Shown here in pieces: positions 56,473-64,000 of a stretch of 64,000 nucleotides of DNA. Position numbers and translations under genes: made by a program. How positions within the stretch are numbered: the stretch's first letter is position 1; each line of letters opens with the position of its first letter. The notes beneath the pieces are model-generated. The model had not been told where the DNA came from, searched no databases, and was given only the letters and a program-made list of their open reading frames with translations. Source of the DNA: Colwellia psychrerythraea (GTDB lineage Bacteria > Pseudomonadota > Gammaproteobacteria > Enterobacterales > Alteromonadaceae); contig MAAF01000083.1 of assembly GCA_002163005.1 (NCBI GenBank), positions 1 through 64,000 on the forward strand, given 5' to 3'.

Positions 56473-57528
56473 TTACGCTTGGTCTAACATTGTCTGTAAC
56501 TTATTCTTAAAAGTGTCCGCAGATTTAGCTAAATCTAAAATTGCCTCTACCTTGCCGATAGTTTCATCGTCTGGATGCCTTAGATCTTCAAAAGCATCTT
56601 TAAGCTCTTCGTAGCTGTAGTTAATGCTTGTCAATGCGTGTGCAGCAACCCCTTGTTTGTATTGTGTATTTGATACAGAAACACCCAATACATTTGAAAA
56701 GAATGCATCAGCAACTTCTGGAGCCGCCATGTATTCTTTTAAGTCATGAGTATTAACTTCTCTGACCGTTTTTACGTTTATATGCCGACCTCCATTTTCG
56801 ATAGGCCGTTGGTATTTTTTAATCCAAGTAAAGGGATCGAATTCATTACGCACATTAAAAAGTAGATCGGTACACCCTCCACCATCTGAATTCACAATGG
56901 AGTGATTAGGATCTGCAATATCATTTAATATATTAAGAAGGCGAGAAACATTTGCCACCATCCACAGCGAATCTATTTGAAAACGATCCGTATCTAATTG
57001 AGGCACTGCAGAGGTAATATCAGTATCCTTTCTGAATAATTTAGCTAAAGTGTCATGCAAAACAGCGGTACCTAAGCTATGAGCGATTATATGAAGGTCT
57101 CTATTCCCTAGGCCACGCTCTATCATTCGATCATTTATATTTTTAGCGAGATCAACTCTAATTTTTTCTCCCCAAAACATCATGCCGTAGTAAATAACGT
57201 CCATCCAATGAGTATAAAACATTTGTTCTTCATCAAAGTCAGCAAAGAGCTCTATGAGTTTGCCTGCTGTTTTTTCACCAAGCCCGCGCCCTTGAAGTAA
57301 AGATATATGCTTAATTATATCTCCCGCTTTTTCCGCATCTTTAAGCCGGATTTCATCAAGGAAATCGGAGTAATTAAACTGGAAGAATTCGACTTTATCC
57401 TTGATATCAAAATCAGCTAAACCAAAATTTTTAGCGGCTTGATTTAAACCTTCAGCAATTATTTTTTTTGTTTCACCAGGTTTGTGAGTCCCCATTCCAT
57501 GTATAACCAATACCATCGGTTTATTCAC
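56473..57528 (-). CDS. alpha/beta-hydrolase, lipase-like, 351 aa
   Basis: This is a cytoplasmic-looking protein without signal peptide. It opens with VLVIHGMGTH (oxyanion-hole HG motif) and holds the nucleophile elbow I-A-H-S151-L-G, where Ala replaces the usual first Gly. This is the pattern of lipase or PGAP1-like esterases. The acid and His of the triad could be D and H in later segments but are not certain. The start is GTG with GGAG 7 nt upstream. The next gene downstream encodes an exported protein of unknown function. Confidence 0.7.
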   Translation of the reverse strand: MNKPMVLVIHGMGTHKPGETKKIIAEGLNQAAKNFGLADFDIKDKVEFFQFNYSDFLDEIRLKDAEKAGDIIKHISLLQGRGLGEKTAGKLIELFADFDEEQMFYTHWMDVIYYGMMFWGEKIRVDLAKNINDRMIERGLGNRDLHIIAHSLGTAVLHDTLAKLFRKDTDITSAVPQLDTDRFQIDSLWMVANVSRLLNILNDIADPNHSIVNSDGGGCTDLLFNVRNEFDPFTWIKKYQRPIENGGRHINVKTVREVNTHDLKEYMAAPEVADAFFSNVLGVSVSNTQYKQGVAAHALTSINYSYEELKDAFEDLRHPDDETIGKVEAILDLAKSADTFKNKLQTMLDQA

Positions 57529-58115
57529 TTGTTAACTCCATTTATGTAATTGAATGAACTTTTTATACAACAATAGTAGGAGCCGAATGTTTTTTAATCA
57601 ACAATAAAAAAGGAAGTTATTTATACCCGTAATCATTCAACATGCTCGATTTAGAGTGCGTGAGCAATTTCAATACAAGGCGCACCTTTGTAGTCATGGT
57701 TATTCCCTTACAAGAAGGTGAAACGACGTAGTGATCTTGCTCAAGCGCTTCTTTTATGGGGCTAAAAACGATTTATACTTCGTTATTGATTTTGTTAATG
57801 GAGCAACCATTATCTGCAATCAATGCCTTGCCTAAAGACTTTTCTAATTCCAGCTGAAATCTGCATTTTCAGGTAGCTTGGGTATAGATTAGTTAAATTC
57901 GAACACTTCAATACAAAACCGAACGCAGGTTAATGTTCCTTCCTAACAACAAAAAACTAACCAACTGATAAATAAAGACAAAAATAAAATTTAATTGTTG
58001 GCATAGAACTTCCAATGTACTAATTAGTTCACAAATAACAAATGTTTAAACAAAATTTACTTAGCATGTTTAACAAATAAGTTTTGTGAAAAACACTTTA
58101 ATAAATAACTTATAA
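57529..58115. other. intergenic gap containing a dispersed repeat
   Basis: This 587-bp gap has no gene. It holds the MITE-like element copy B (57627..57886) and the divergent promoters of the lipase-like and serine hydrolase genes. Confidence 0.5.
57627..57886. repeat. MITE-like element with TATACCC ends, copy B
   Basis: The ends read TATACCCGTAA and GGGTATA in inverted orientation, about 260 bp apart. It shares blocks in order with copy A (14987..15255): GTGAGCAATTTCAA, ATGGTTATTCCCTTA, TTGCTCAAGCGCTTCTT and CCTTGCCTAAAG. No coding capacity. Confidence 0.65.
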
Positions 58116-59312
58116 ATGAAGGCTTCGATTTTGAAAAAAATAATTACTTTTCTATCTGTTCTACTTTTAGTTGTACCCTCTGTGTCTGCACAAATCAGTA
58201 CTGTCGATAGAGTCAACATTGACAAGCAAGTGCAGCAGTTTATGGCCCAAGAAGATATCCCTGCATTAGCTATCGGTATTATTCAAAACGGCAAAATTAC
58301 CTTTACGTCAGCCCATGGGGTAATTGATAGAAAAAATAAACAAGCAATCAACCAAAAGACAATTTTTCAAATCGGTTCACATTCAAAACCACTAACCAGC
58401 ATTATCACTTTAGAGCTTATTAACGAAGGTAAATTGAATCTTTCTGATCGGGTTATTGATCATTTACCTGGAGTATTTCCTCAAGCGTCTATTGCTGAGT
58501 TTGAATCATTAACAATCGAGCATCTAATGGTGCATCGTTCGGGTTTACCTACCTACCCTAAAAATGTCACTAGAATTGATGGTGATGCATTTTTAGGTGG
58601 CTACAGCGAAGCAATGTTATTGGAAGCATTGAGCACAATCGAATTAAGATTTGCACCCGATGAAAAATGGCGCTATTCAAATTTTAACTATGCCGTTCTT
58701 GGTTATATCCTTAGCAAAATAACCAATAAAAGTTACTCACAATTAGTTAAAGAGTATATTGCGGGTAAATACGAGCTATCAGATACCTTGGTTAATTTAT
58801 CTGATGAGCAAAAAAACACGGAGCTGGCAACACCTTACAGAAAGGATAATCGACAAGTTGTTACTCAGCCTTGGGATATGGGCTTACTTACCCCCCATGG
58901 TGGCGTTTACTCAACCATTGATGATTTAGCTCACCTTATGGAGCTGCAAATGGCAGCTTACCGTAAATATAACAAAAGTGGCGTAACGTCACCGCTAATT
59001 TCAACTCAAATAAAATATGATACCGACTTTACCCAAGGTGGTGAAAAATACCAAGGATTCAGTTATGGCCTTGGCATGATTGAGGTAACACCTGAATTTC
59101 CTATGCATGATGAGACGGTGCTTTATCATGGCGGTGATCTTGATGGCTTTGGTAGTGAATATAGATTTTCGCCAGAGCATGGTGTAGGTGTGGTCATGCT
59201 TACATCAAGTGGTGGCAGAAAGTTTATTCGCTTCGCCATGACAATTATGGATGAATTGTTGGCCAATGCCGTTAACAATCAGAAAATAAACCAAGGCAAG
59301 GCGCTTGATTGA
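58116..59312 (+). CDS. serine hydrolase, class C beta-lactamase fold
   Basis: This 398-aa exported protein has a signal peptide (ITFLSVLLLVVPSVSAQ). The active-site motif S88-H-S-K91 (SxxK), then RYSNFNYAVLG (YxN) and YHGGDLDGFG (HxG) are those of the AmpC/esterase/D-aminopeptidase family. Such enzymes are usually esterases or peptidases on peptidoglycan or small esters, and true beta-lactamase activity cannot be read from sequence. It is a single gene and converges on the aldehyde dehydrogenase. Confidence 0.88.
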   Translation: MKASILKKIITFLSVLLLVVPSVSAQISTVDRVNIDKQVQQFMAQEDIPALAIGIIQNGKITFTSAHGVIDRKNKQAINQKTIFQIGSHSKPLTSIITLELINEGKLNLSDRVIDHLPGVFPQASIAEFESLTIEHLMVHRSGLPTYPKNVTRIDGDAFLGGYSEAMLLEALSTIELRFAPDEKWRYSNFNYAVLGYILSKITNKSYSQLVKEYIAGKYELSDTLVNLSDEQKNTELATPYRKDNRQVVTQPWDMGLLTPHGGVYSTIDDLAHLMELQMAAYRKYNKSGVTSPLISTQIKYDTDFTQGGEKYQGFSYGLGMIEVTPEFPMHDETVLYHGGDLDGFGSEYRFSPEHGVGVVMLTSSGGRKFIRFAMTIMDELLANAVNNQKINQGKALD

Positions 59313-59461
59313 GTAATAGCTGCCTTAGGGTATTTTAGCCAGCGTAACAAAGCAATTGTAGATATAGGCAAGGAAATTTTCACTGTTATTGGCTACTGAA
59401 TATCTAGGTATGTATGCCACACCTAGTTATATCGAAAAATCAATGCAATAGAAAAGTCAGT

Positions 59462-59486
59462 TAGTGCCTCAGGTTTTGAGGCACTA
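59462..59486. terminator. bidirectional hairpin between convergent genes
   Basis: TAGTGCCTCA (59462..59471) and TGAGGCACTA (59477..59486) form a 10-bp GC-containing stem with a 5-nt loop, between the serine hydrolase and aldehyde dehydrogenase stop codons. A weak T-rich stretch follows on the minus strand. Confidence 0.6.
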
Positions 59487-59513
59487 CAGAAGATATGTCA
59501 CGAACTTCTAAAC

Positions 59514-60941
59514 TTAGATATTAATCACAGCCATTTTATCCTGAGACATATCGTGCATGGTATAGGCAATACCGCCAGTATTATAACCCGACTGTTTGCG
59601 CCCCGCGAAAGGCATCCAATCAACACGGAAAGCGGTATGGTCATTCACCATTACCGCGCTAGCCTCTAATTCGCGTATGGCCTTCATTGCCACATCAATA
59701 TTTTTTGTGAATACCGACGCTTGAAAAGCATATTCCAACGAATTAGCTTGAGCAATGGCTTGGTCAATATCATCATAACCATAAACACACACCACAGGGC
59801 CAAAAATCTCCATGATAGATACTTTGGCATCAACGGGCGGCTCAAGCAGTACCGTTGGCGCATAGGTAGTTTCACCCAATCGTTTACCGCCCGTAACAAG
59901 TATTGCGCCTGCTGCCACCGCTTCATCAACCCAACTTTCAACGCGGTCAACTTCTTTAGGACGAATAAGCGGCCCACATTCAGTAAATTCATCAATGGCG
60001 TTACCCACAATAAGTTTTGCTGCGCCATCAGCCAGCAGTTGTGCGATAGCCTTGGCTTTATCTCTAGGGGCAAAAATACGTTGTACCGATACACACACTT
60101 GTCCCGAATGATAAAAACCACCTTTGAGTAAACTTGGGATCATCGCCTCAATATCGGCACTTTCTTCAATAATAACGGGGGCAACGCCACCATGCTCTAG
60201 TGCACAACGCGTACCGGGTGCTAACTTAGAACGCAACATCCAACCAATTTGAGCTGAACCTATAAAACTAAAAAAAGCCACACGAGGGTCAGTGATCATT
60301 TTTTCAGAGGTAGGAATATCACACGCTACAAAACGGCACCACTGTGGCGGTAATCCCGCTTCATGCAAAATATCAACAAATGCCTTACAGGATAATGGTG
60401 TATCTCGTGCCGGCTTAACTAATACAGGGCAACCCGCAGCAACGGCTGGCGCAACTTGATGCACAATTAAATTTAACGGATGGTTAAATGCTGAGACGGC
60501 AACCACAACTCCGATAGGCTCCTTGGTGGTATAGGCTATTCTGCCCGCACCCGCTTGGGTTAAGTCCATTGGTATTTGAGTACCAGTTAATTTAGATATT
60601 TCTTTTGCGCAAAGCTCTACGCCATCAATGGCTCTGCTGACTTCCACTCGCGCATCGACCAGCGGTTTACCCCCTTCATTCGCGATTAAAAATGCCAACT
60701 CATCGGCTCTTTGTGAAATCAATACCGCTGTTTTTTTGAGAATGCTGACACGCTCAAATGCAGGAATCCACTGATTGCAGTCCTTAAACAGTTGATGAGC
60801 CGTTGATAAATATTTATCAACATCATCCCACATGACTGTTGCTATAGACCCTATGTAAGCTTGATCATAAGGGTTAACAACGTCGAGTGTTTCAGGTACC
60901 TTGTTTTCTTCAGATACATTGCTTTTTTTTGAAGTGACCAT
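59514..60941 (-). CDS. aldehyde dehydrogenase family protein
   Basis: This 475-aa NAD(P)-dependent dehydrogenase has VVAVSAFNHPLNLIVHQVAP, the cofactor motif FFSFIGSAQIGW, the general base in LEHGG (usual LELGG), catalytic Cys in HSGQVCVSVQRIF, and the C-terminal FAGRKQSGYNTGG. It follows the acetolactate synthase gene on the same strand with a 60-bp gap, a neighbourhood seen in other marine gammaproteobacteria. The pair could handle an aldehyde made from or feeding into pyruvate chemistry. A short copy of its N-terminal part lies at 54085. Confidence 0.9.
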   Translation of the reverse strand: MVTSKKSNVSEENKVPETLDVVNPYDQAYIGSIATVMWDDVDKYLSTAHQLFKDCNQWIPAFERVSILKKTAVLISQRADELAFLIANEGGKPLVDARVEVSRAIDGVELCAKEISKLTGTQIPMDLTQAGAGRIAYTTKEPIGVVVAVSAFNHPLNLIVHQVAPAVAAGCPVLVKPARDTPLSCKAFVDILHEAGLPPQWCRFVACDIPTSEKMITDPRVAFFSFIGSAQIGWMLRSKLAPGTRCALEHGGVAPVIIEESADIEAMIPSLLKGGFYHSGQVCVSVQRIFAPRDKAKAIAQLLADGAAKLIVGNAIDEFTECGPLIRPKEVDRVESWVDEAVAAGAILVTGGKRLGETTYAPTVLLEPPVDAKVSIMEIFGPVVCVYGYDDIDQAIAQANSLEYAFQASVFTKNIDVAMKAIRELEASAVMVNDHTAFRVDWMPFAGRKQSGYNTGGIAYTMHDMSQDKMAVINI

Positions 60942-61001
60942 AATGTTGCTCTTTAATAAGTAGAAAGTCGCTTGTTAACAAGCGGTATCGAAATAATAGC
61001 G

Positions 61002-62657
61002 TTATATCAAACAAACCTTTTTCGCCAACTCGTCAATTAAAACTTTTTGATTTTCAGAGTAATCTACGGGTAATTCAACAAGATGAACGCCACCAGCTGA
61101 AAATGCTTTTTCATAAGTAGGAGTAATATCTTCAGCACACGTGACTCTATGCCCTGTTGCACCATAACTTTCTGCGTATTTAACAAAGTCAGGATTATTA
61201 AATTCTAATCCCCAATCAGCAAACCCCGCACTGGCTTGCTTCCAACGGATCATGCCGTAAGAATTATCATTTAACACGGTAACCACTAAATTTAATCCTA
61301 GTCGAATGGCGGTTTCTAATTCTTGCGAATTCATCATAAAACCACCATCACCACAGATGGCCATTACCCGTTGATTCGGGTTTAACATGGCAGCCATCAT
61401 GCCCGAGGGTAGCCCTGCTCCCATAGTGGCAAGAGCATTATCAAGCAATACGGTATTGGGTTGATAAGCTTTATAATTCCGCGCAAACCAAAGTTTATAA
61501 ATGCCATTATCCAAAGCGATAATATCTTTATCACCCATAATTTTTCGAATATCGGCAACAAAACGTTGTGGAATAATAGGAAAACGCGCATCGTCTGCCC
61601 CTTCTTTAATATGAACATCAATGGCGAGTTTTATCATTTCAAAATAGCTTCGATCAAACTCAACCTCTCCCCCAAGCTTATCTTTTAAAGCATCAACAGA
61701 AGCGGCGAGATCGCCAATGATTTCTAGTTGTGGAAAATAGACTTGATCAACTTGCGCAGATTTATAATTAACATGAATAACCTTCTTGCCACCCTCTTCC
61801 ATAAAAAATGGCGGTTTTTCAATAACATCATGCCCAATGTTAATAATTAAATCTGAACGTTCAATAGCACAATGCAAATAATCGCCAGCCGATAATGCCG
61901 CCGTACCTAAAAATAGACTCGAGCGTTCATCGACAACTCCTTTACCCATTTGCGTGACAAAAAACGGAATACGGGTTGAATGAACAAAGTCACACATTGC
62001 TGCTCGAACATTTTGACGATTAGCGCCTGCACCAATTAATATTAACGGCATTTTGGCAGCCTTTATTAACGTAACGGCTTCATCTAGCGGCACATCATTA
62101 GGACTAGCATAATAGCGCTTATGTGGTGTCATTACACTTTCAGTACAGTCTTCTGCCGCTATATCTTCAGGTAACTCTAACAGCACCGCTCCGGGTCGCT
62201 CTTCTTCTGAAAGGCGGAACGCTTCACGCACCAATGAGGGAATAGTATCACCGTGTACTATTTGTTTAGACATCTTACAAATAGGCGCAAACAAACCAAC
62301 TACATCAATAATTTGAAACTGGCCCTGTTTCGACTTTTTAATTGGCTTTTGTCCAGTAATCATCAGTAAAGGCATGCCGCCTAAGTGCGCATAAGCTGCA
62401 GGGGTAGACAAATTTGTTGCCCCAGGACCCAGCGTTGCCATGCAAACTCCCGTTTTACCGGTAAGGCGACCATAGGTAGCGGCCATAAATCCAGCGCCTT
62501 GTTCATGGCGAGTTAACACGAGTTTAATGCTAGACTTGCGCAAGGATTCAACCATATCCAAGTTCTCTTCCCCTGGTACAGCAAAAATGTGCTTTACCCC
62601 TTCAGCCTCCAATGCTTGCACAAATAAATCCGACGCTTTTATCTTATTATCACTCAT
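61002..62657 (-). CDS. acetolactate synthase-like ThDP enzyme
   Basis: This 551-aa thiamine diphosphate enzyme has catalytic E52 in LTRHEQGAGFMA, the ThDP/Mg motif GDGGFMMNSQELETAIRLGL with LNDNSYGMIRWKQ, and C-terminal VHLVELPVDYSENQKVL. The motifs and the lack of an adjacent small subunit (IlvN/IlvH) suit the catabolic AlsS/BudB type, which condenses two pyruvates to acetolactate, but no acetolactate decarboxylase is nearby. A related ThDP reaction with another aldehyde is possible. GAGGGG precedes the ATG. Confidence 0.85.
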   Translation of the reverse strand: MSDNKIKASDLFVQALEAEGVKHIFAVPGEENLDMVESLRKSSIKLVLTRHEQGAGFMAATYGRLTGKTGVCMATLGPGATNLSTPAAYAHLGGMPLLMITGQKPIKKSKQGQFQIIDVVGLFAPICKMSKQIVHGDTIPSLVREAFRLSEEERPGAVLLELPEDIAAEDCTESVMTPHKRYYASPNDVPLDEAVTLIKAAKMPLILIGAGANRQNVRAAMCDFVHSTRIPFFVTQMGKGVVDERSSLFLGTAALSAGDYLHCAIERSDLIINIGHDVIEKPPFFMEEGGKKVIHVNYKSAQVDQVYFPQLEIIGDLAASVDALKDKLGGEVEFDRSYFEMIKLAIDVHIKEGADDARFPIIPQRFVADIRKIMGDKDIIALDNGIYKLWFARNYKAYQPNTVLLDNALATMGAGLPSGMMAAMLNPNQRVMAICGDGGFMMNSQELETAIRLGLNLVVTVLNDNSYGMIRWKQASAGFADWGLEFNNPDFVKYAESYGATGHRVTCAEDITPTYEKAFSAGGVHLVELPVDYSENQKVLIDELAKKVCLI

Positions 62658-62701
62658 AATTTTCCCCTCATCAGCCTATACATAGCTCATAAAAAAACCA
62701 T

Positions 62702-62724
62702 AAAAGCTCTATAACAGAGCTTTT
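62702..62724 (-). promoter_or_regulatory. terminator-like hairpin in leader of the ThDP-enzyme gene
   Basis: AAAAGCTCT (62702..62710) and AGAGCTTTT (62716..62724) pair perfectly. On the minus strand the stem is followed by ATGGTTTTTTT, 45 bp before the start codon. It could be an attenuator, or the end of a short upstream transcript. Confidence 0.4.
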
Positions 62725-62739
62725 AAAAAGAATATTCAC

Positions 62740-63007
62740 TAGGGTCTGTTGATCTTACGCGGTTAAATTTTGTTCGAGATAAAAGCGTTTTAATCGCGGC
62801 GAGTAGTGTGTAGCCTAGTCACTCTAAGCAAATACTACTCAACAAAGAGTAAAACGCTTTTAGCCGAATCCTTCGGACAGCGTTTGTTGGTCATTTTTAC
62901 GGCGTTATCGCCTTTTGATGTGGAACAACCACATGACAAAGGCTCTGCCTTGTATAAACACCCAGCAAATCGCTGCAAAAACAATCTCGAAAGTTCAACA
63001 GACCCTA
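62740..63007. mobile_element. MITE with TAGGGTCTGTTGA inverted ends
   Basis: The left end TAGGGTCTGTTGA and right end TCAACAGACCCTA are perfect 13-bp inverted repeats enclosing about 268 bp without a transposase. The outer TA could be a target duplication, as in IS630/mariner-type elements. Frames on both strands (about 60-72 codons) show no family and are probably remnants. Confidence 0.75.
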
Positions 63008-63142
63008 AATTATTCAATCATTAATCTGGGGTATATACCTACACTAAGATTCTAGACCATAGAAAAAATGCTTCCATTAATATAGGTATTTAAGCGTTAT
63101 ATTTAAGGCAAATATTCATCAAACTCGTATCCTTTGCACAAT

Positions 63143-63165
63143 AAAAAACGCCCAAAGAGGCGTTT
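63143..63165 (-). terminator. rho-independent terminator
   Basis: On the minus strand AAACGCC and GGCGTTT form a 7-bp stem followed by a T run. It lies about 75 bp after the lipoprotein stop and ends the LruC-lipoprotein transcript. Confidence 0.8.
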
Positions 63166-63241
63166 AAACTAATGAATTTTACAAAAACCACATCACGATC
63201 ATTTTGAGTTATTGAACACGCTATTTATCAAAATCGTTCCA

Positions 63242-63757
63242 TTAATTAACATCAAATGTTCTTACGCCTTTAGCATTCAAGTCATTTTCCCATATCTCAT
63301 ATCTTGGATTTTTCATATCATCAAAATACCAGATAGCCATCACCAAACGGTTCTTATCGTTTGCAACGGTTAATGTGCCAGCGTAGTCACTTTCAATAGA
63401 GGTACGTAACAAGCAACTGTTATAATTTACTTTAATACCCTCTTCCCCATCAGTAAAATCGGTACAAATTGATAAATAAGCATTACGATCACCGTCATTT
63501 TTGTAACTTACCGCTAAGGCATATTCTGGCTTAAGAAGAAATTTTCTTGAGACAATAAGCTCAGCCGTTGAATCATAAATAGCATTAGGATCTGGCTCTA
63601 CAATATTGGTTACAACAGGTGGTTCAACCACGGCGACAACAGGCTCTTCAACTACTGCTACAGCAGGATCAGGAGTCGAAGAATCATCACTTCCTCCGCC
63701 ACAGCCCACCATTAATAAACAAATGATAAATATTGAAGTATTGTTAGTAAGTTTCAT
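63242..63757 (-). CDS. lipoprotein of unknown function, 171 aa
   Basis: This is an exported lipoprotein with lipobox LMVGC (Cys at residue 18 from MKLTNN) followed by GGGSDDSS and a Pro/Val/Glu linker (EEPVVAVVEPPVV). The folded part (about residues 60-171) is beta-rich with two cysteines (LSICTDF, YNSCLL) that could form a disulfide. I do not recognise the family. The start MKLTNN has AGGAAAAG before it, while the upstream MKIALL gives no better signal peptide. It lies 10 bp after the LruC-domain gene on the same strand, so they are in one operon. Confidence 0.7.
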   Translation of the reverse strand: MKLTNNTSIFIICLLMVGCGGGSDDSSTPDPAVAVVEEPVVAVVEPPVVTNIVEPDPNAIYDSTAELIVSRKFLLKPEYALAVSYKNDGDRNAYLSICTDFTDGEEGIKVNYNSCLLRTSIESDYAGTLTVANDKNRLVMAIWYFDDMKNPRYEIWENDLNAKGVRTFDVN

Positions 63758-63767
63758 GGTCTTTTCC

Positions 63768-64000
63768 TTATTGTTTAAACACGTTGTTAGTAGCGCTATT
63801 TTCAACCGTGAACCAATCTATATTTGATGCACCTGAAGAAGTAACAAAGCTATGAAAGTTTGGATAAGCATGTTTAATATCCATATACTCTACTGGGTGC
63901 TCCCACTCATACGGAATATTAATAGCCCACGGCATACCGTTAGCATTAATAAAGTACTCTCCAATACCAGCATTTGAAACATCGTCACCACGACCTAGAA
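63768..64000 (-). CDS. LruC-domain protein, 3' end only
   Basis: The last 76 codons of a gene that continues beyond the window are seen, ending with TAA at 63768. The sequence GRGDDVSNAGIGEYFINANG, then MPWAINIPYEWEHP and HAYPNFHSFVTSSGA, matches the C-terminus of LruC/DUF4842 proteins, large exported proteins of unknown function in Bacteroidetes and marine gammaproteobacteria. The rest of the gene, including signal peptide and calcium-like repeats, must lie to the right. The lipoprotein gene follows it directly. Confidence 0.75.
   Translation of the reverse strand, partial: LGRGDDVSNAGIGEYFINANGMPWAINIPYEWEHPVEYMDIKHAYPNFHSFVTSSGASNIDWFTVENSATNNVFKQ

Larger units (their letters stand above)
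62658..63241. other. intergenic gap with MITE and two hairpins
   Basis: This 584-bp gap holds a leader hairpin (62702), a MITE (62740..63007) and the terminator of the lipoprotein gene (63143). Short frames inside the MITE are not considered genes. Confidence 0.6.

Noticed and set aside
59684-60131. Overlapping 136-145 codon frames inside the aldehyde dehydrogenase
   Set aside because: Both are shadows of the dehydrogenase coding region, with biased composition and no family match.
62806-63024. Small genes inside the MITE
   Set aside because: The 60-72 codon frames lie entirely within the element, overlap on opposite strands and show no family or ribosome site.

Overview
The window looks like chromosome from a cold-water marine gammaproteobacterium of the Alteromonadales, most like Colwellia or a close relative. 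This rests on the AT-rich composition, the many TonB receptors and chemoreceptors, DUF2999, HopJ and LruC-domain proteins (families common in Alteromonadales and Vibrionales), a TAXI-type TRAP system, and short dispersed inverted-repeat elements. No rRNA, CRISPR array, prophage or complete transposase gene was seen. Genus is inferred from protein character, not from a search.

Region by region. 0-1.6 kb: four intact initiator tRNA-fMet genes mixed with two 98-nt tRNA-like degenerate copies, one 3' half copy, and six tandem units of about 107 bp that descend from the same tRNA. 1.6-13.6 kb: mostly housekeeping or stress genes (XRE-cupin regulator, DUF808 membrane protein, quinone oxidoreductase, DUF2999-HopJ pair, YgjP-like metallopeptidase, two small proteins, a UspE-like protein, a MoxR/VWA pair, a chemoreceptor with a periplasmic CxxCH haem motif, a methyltransferase). 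13.9-19.6 kb: an outer-membrane barrel protein, a three-gene PhnDCE-type ABC importer and a YghU-like glutathione transferase. 19.9-28.5 kb: a five-gene operon (TonB receptor, duplicated HmuY-like lipoprotein, ExbB-like protein, DUF2149 protein, CobN-like chelatase) that matches the Bacteroidetes Hmu haem-uptake system. This is the most notable locus. 28.6-30.6 kb: a decaying zone with a frameshifted enoyl-CoA hydratase, a LysR remnant, a (CTA)19 microsatellite and an 8-bp tandem repeat.

31.7-41.6 kb: a chemoreceptor, then porin, TAXI solute-binding protein, fused TRAP permease, DctB-like kinase and sigma-54 activator. A good sigma-54 promoter lies before the porin, so the two-component pair probably drives its own uptake system. 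41.6-45.1 kb: two truncated TauE/SafE remnants flank a KefB-type antiporter and a TetR regulator. 45.1-53.6 kb: a minus-strand catabolic group (CocE/S15 hydrolase, TonB receptor, acyl-CoA ligase, enoyl-CoA hydratase, sodium:solute symporter) that could import, cleave and CoA-activate an organic acid, ester or amide of unknown identity. 54-64 kb: an EamA exporter, an unrecognised exported protein with a lipase-like partner, a class C beta-lactamase-fold hydrolase, an aldehyde dehydrogenase/acetolactate synthase pair, a lipoprotein, and the 3' end of an LruC-domain gene that runs off the window. Two related MITE-like elements with TATACCC ends and one with TAGGGTCTGTTGA ends lie in intergenic gaps.
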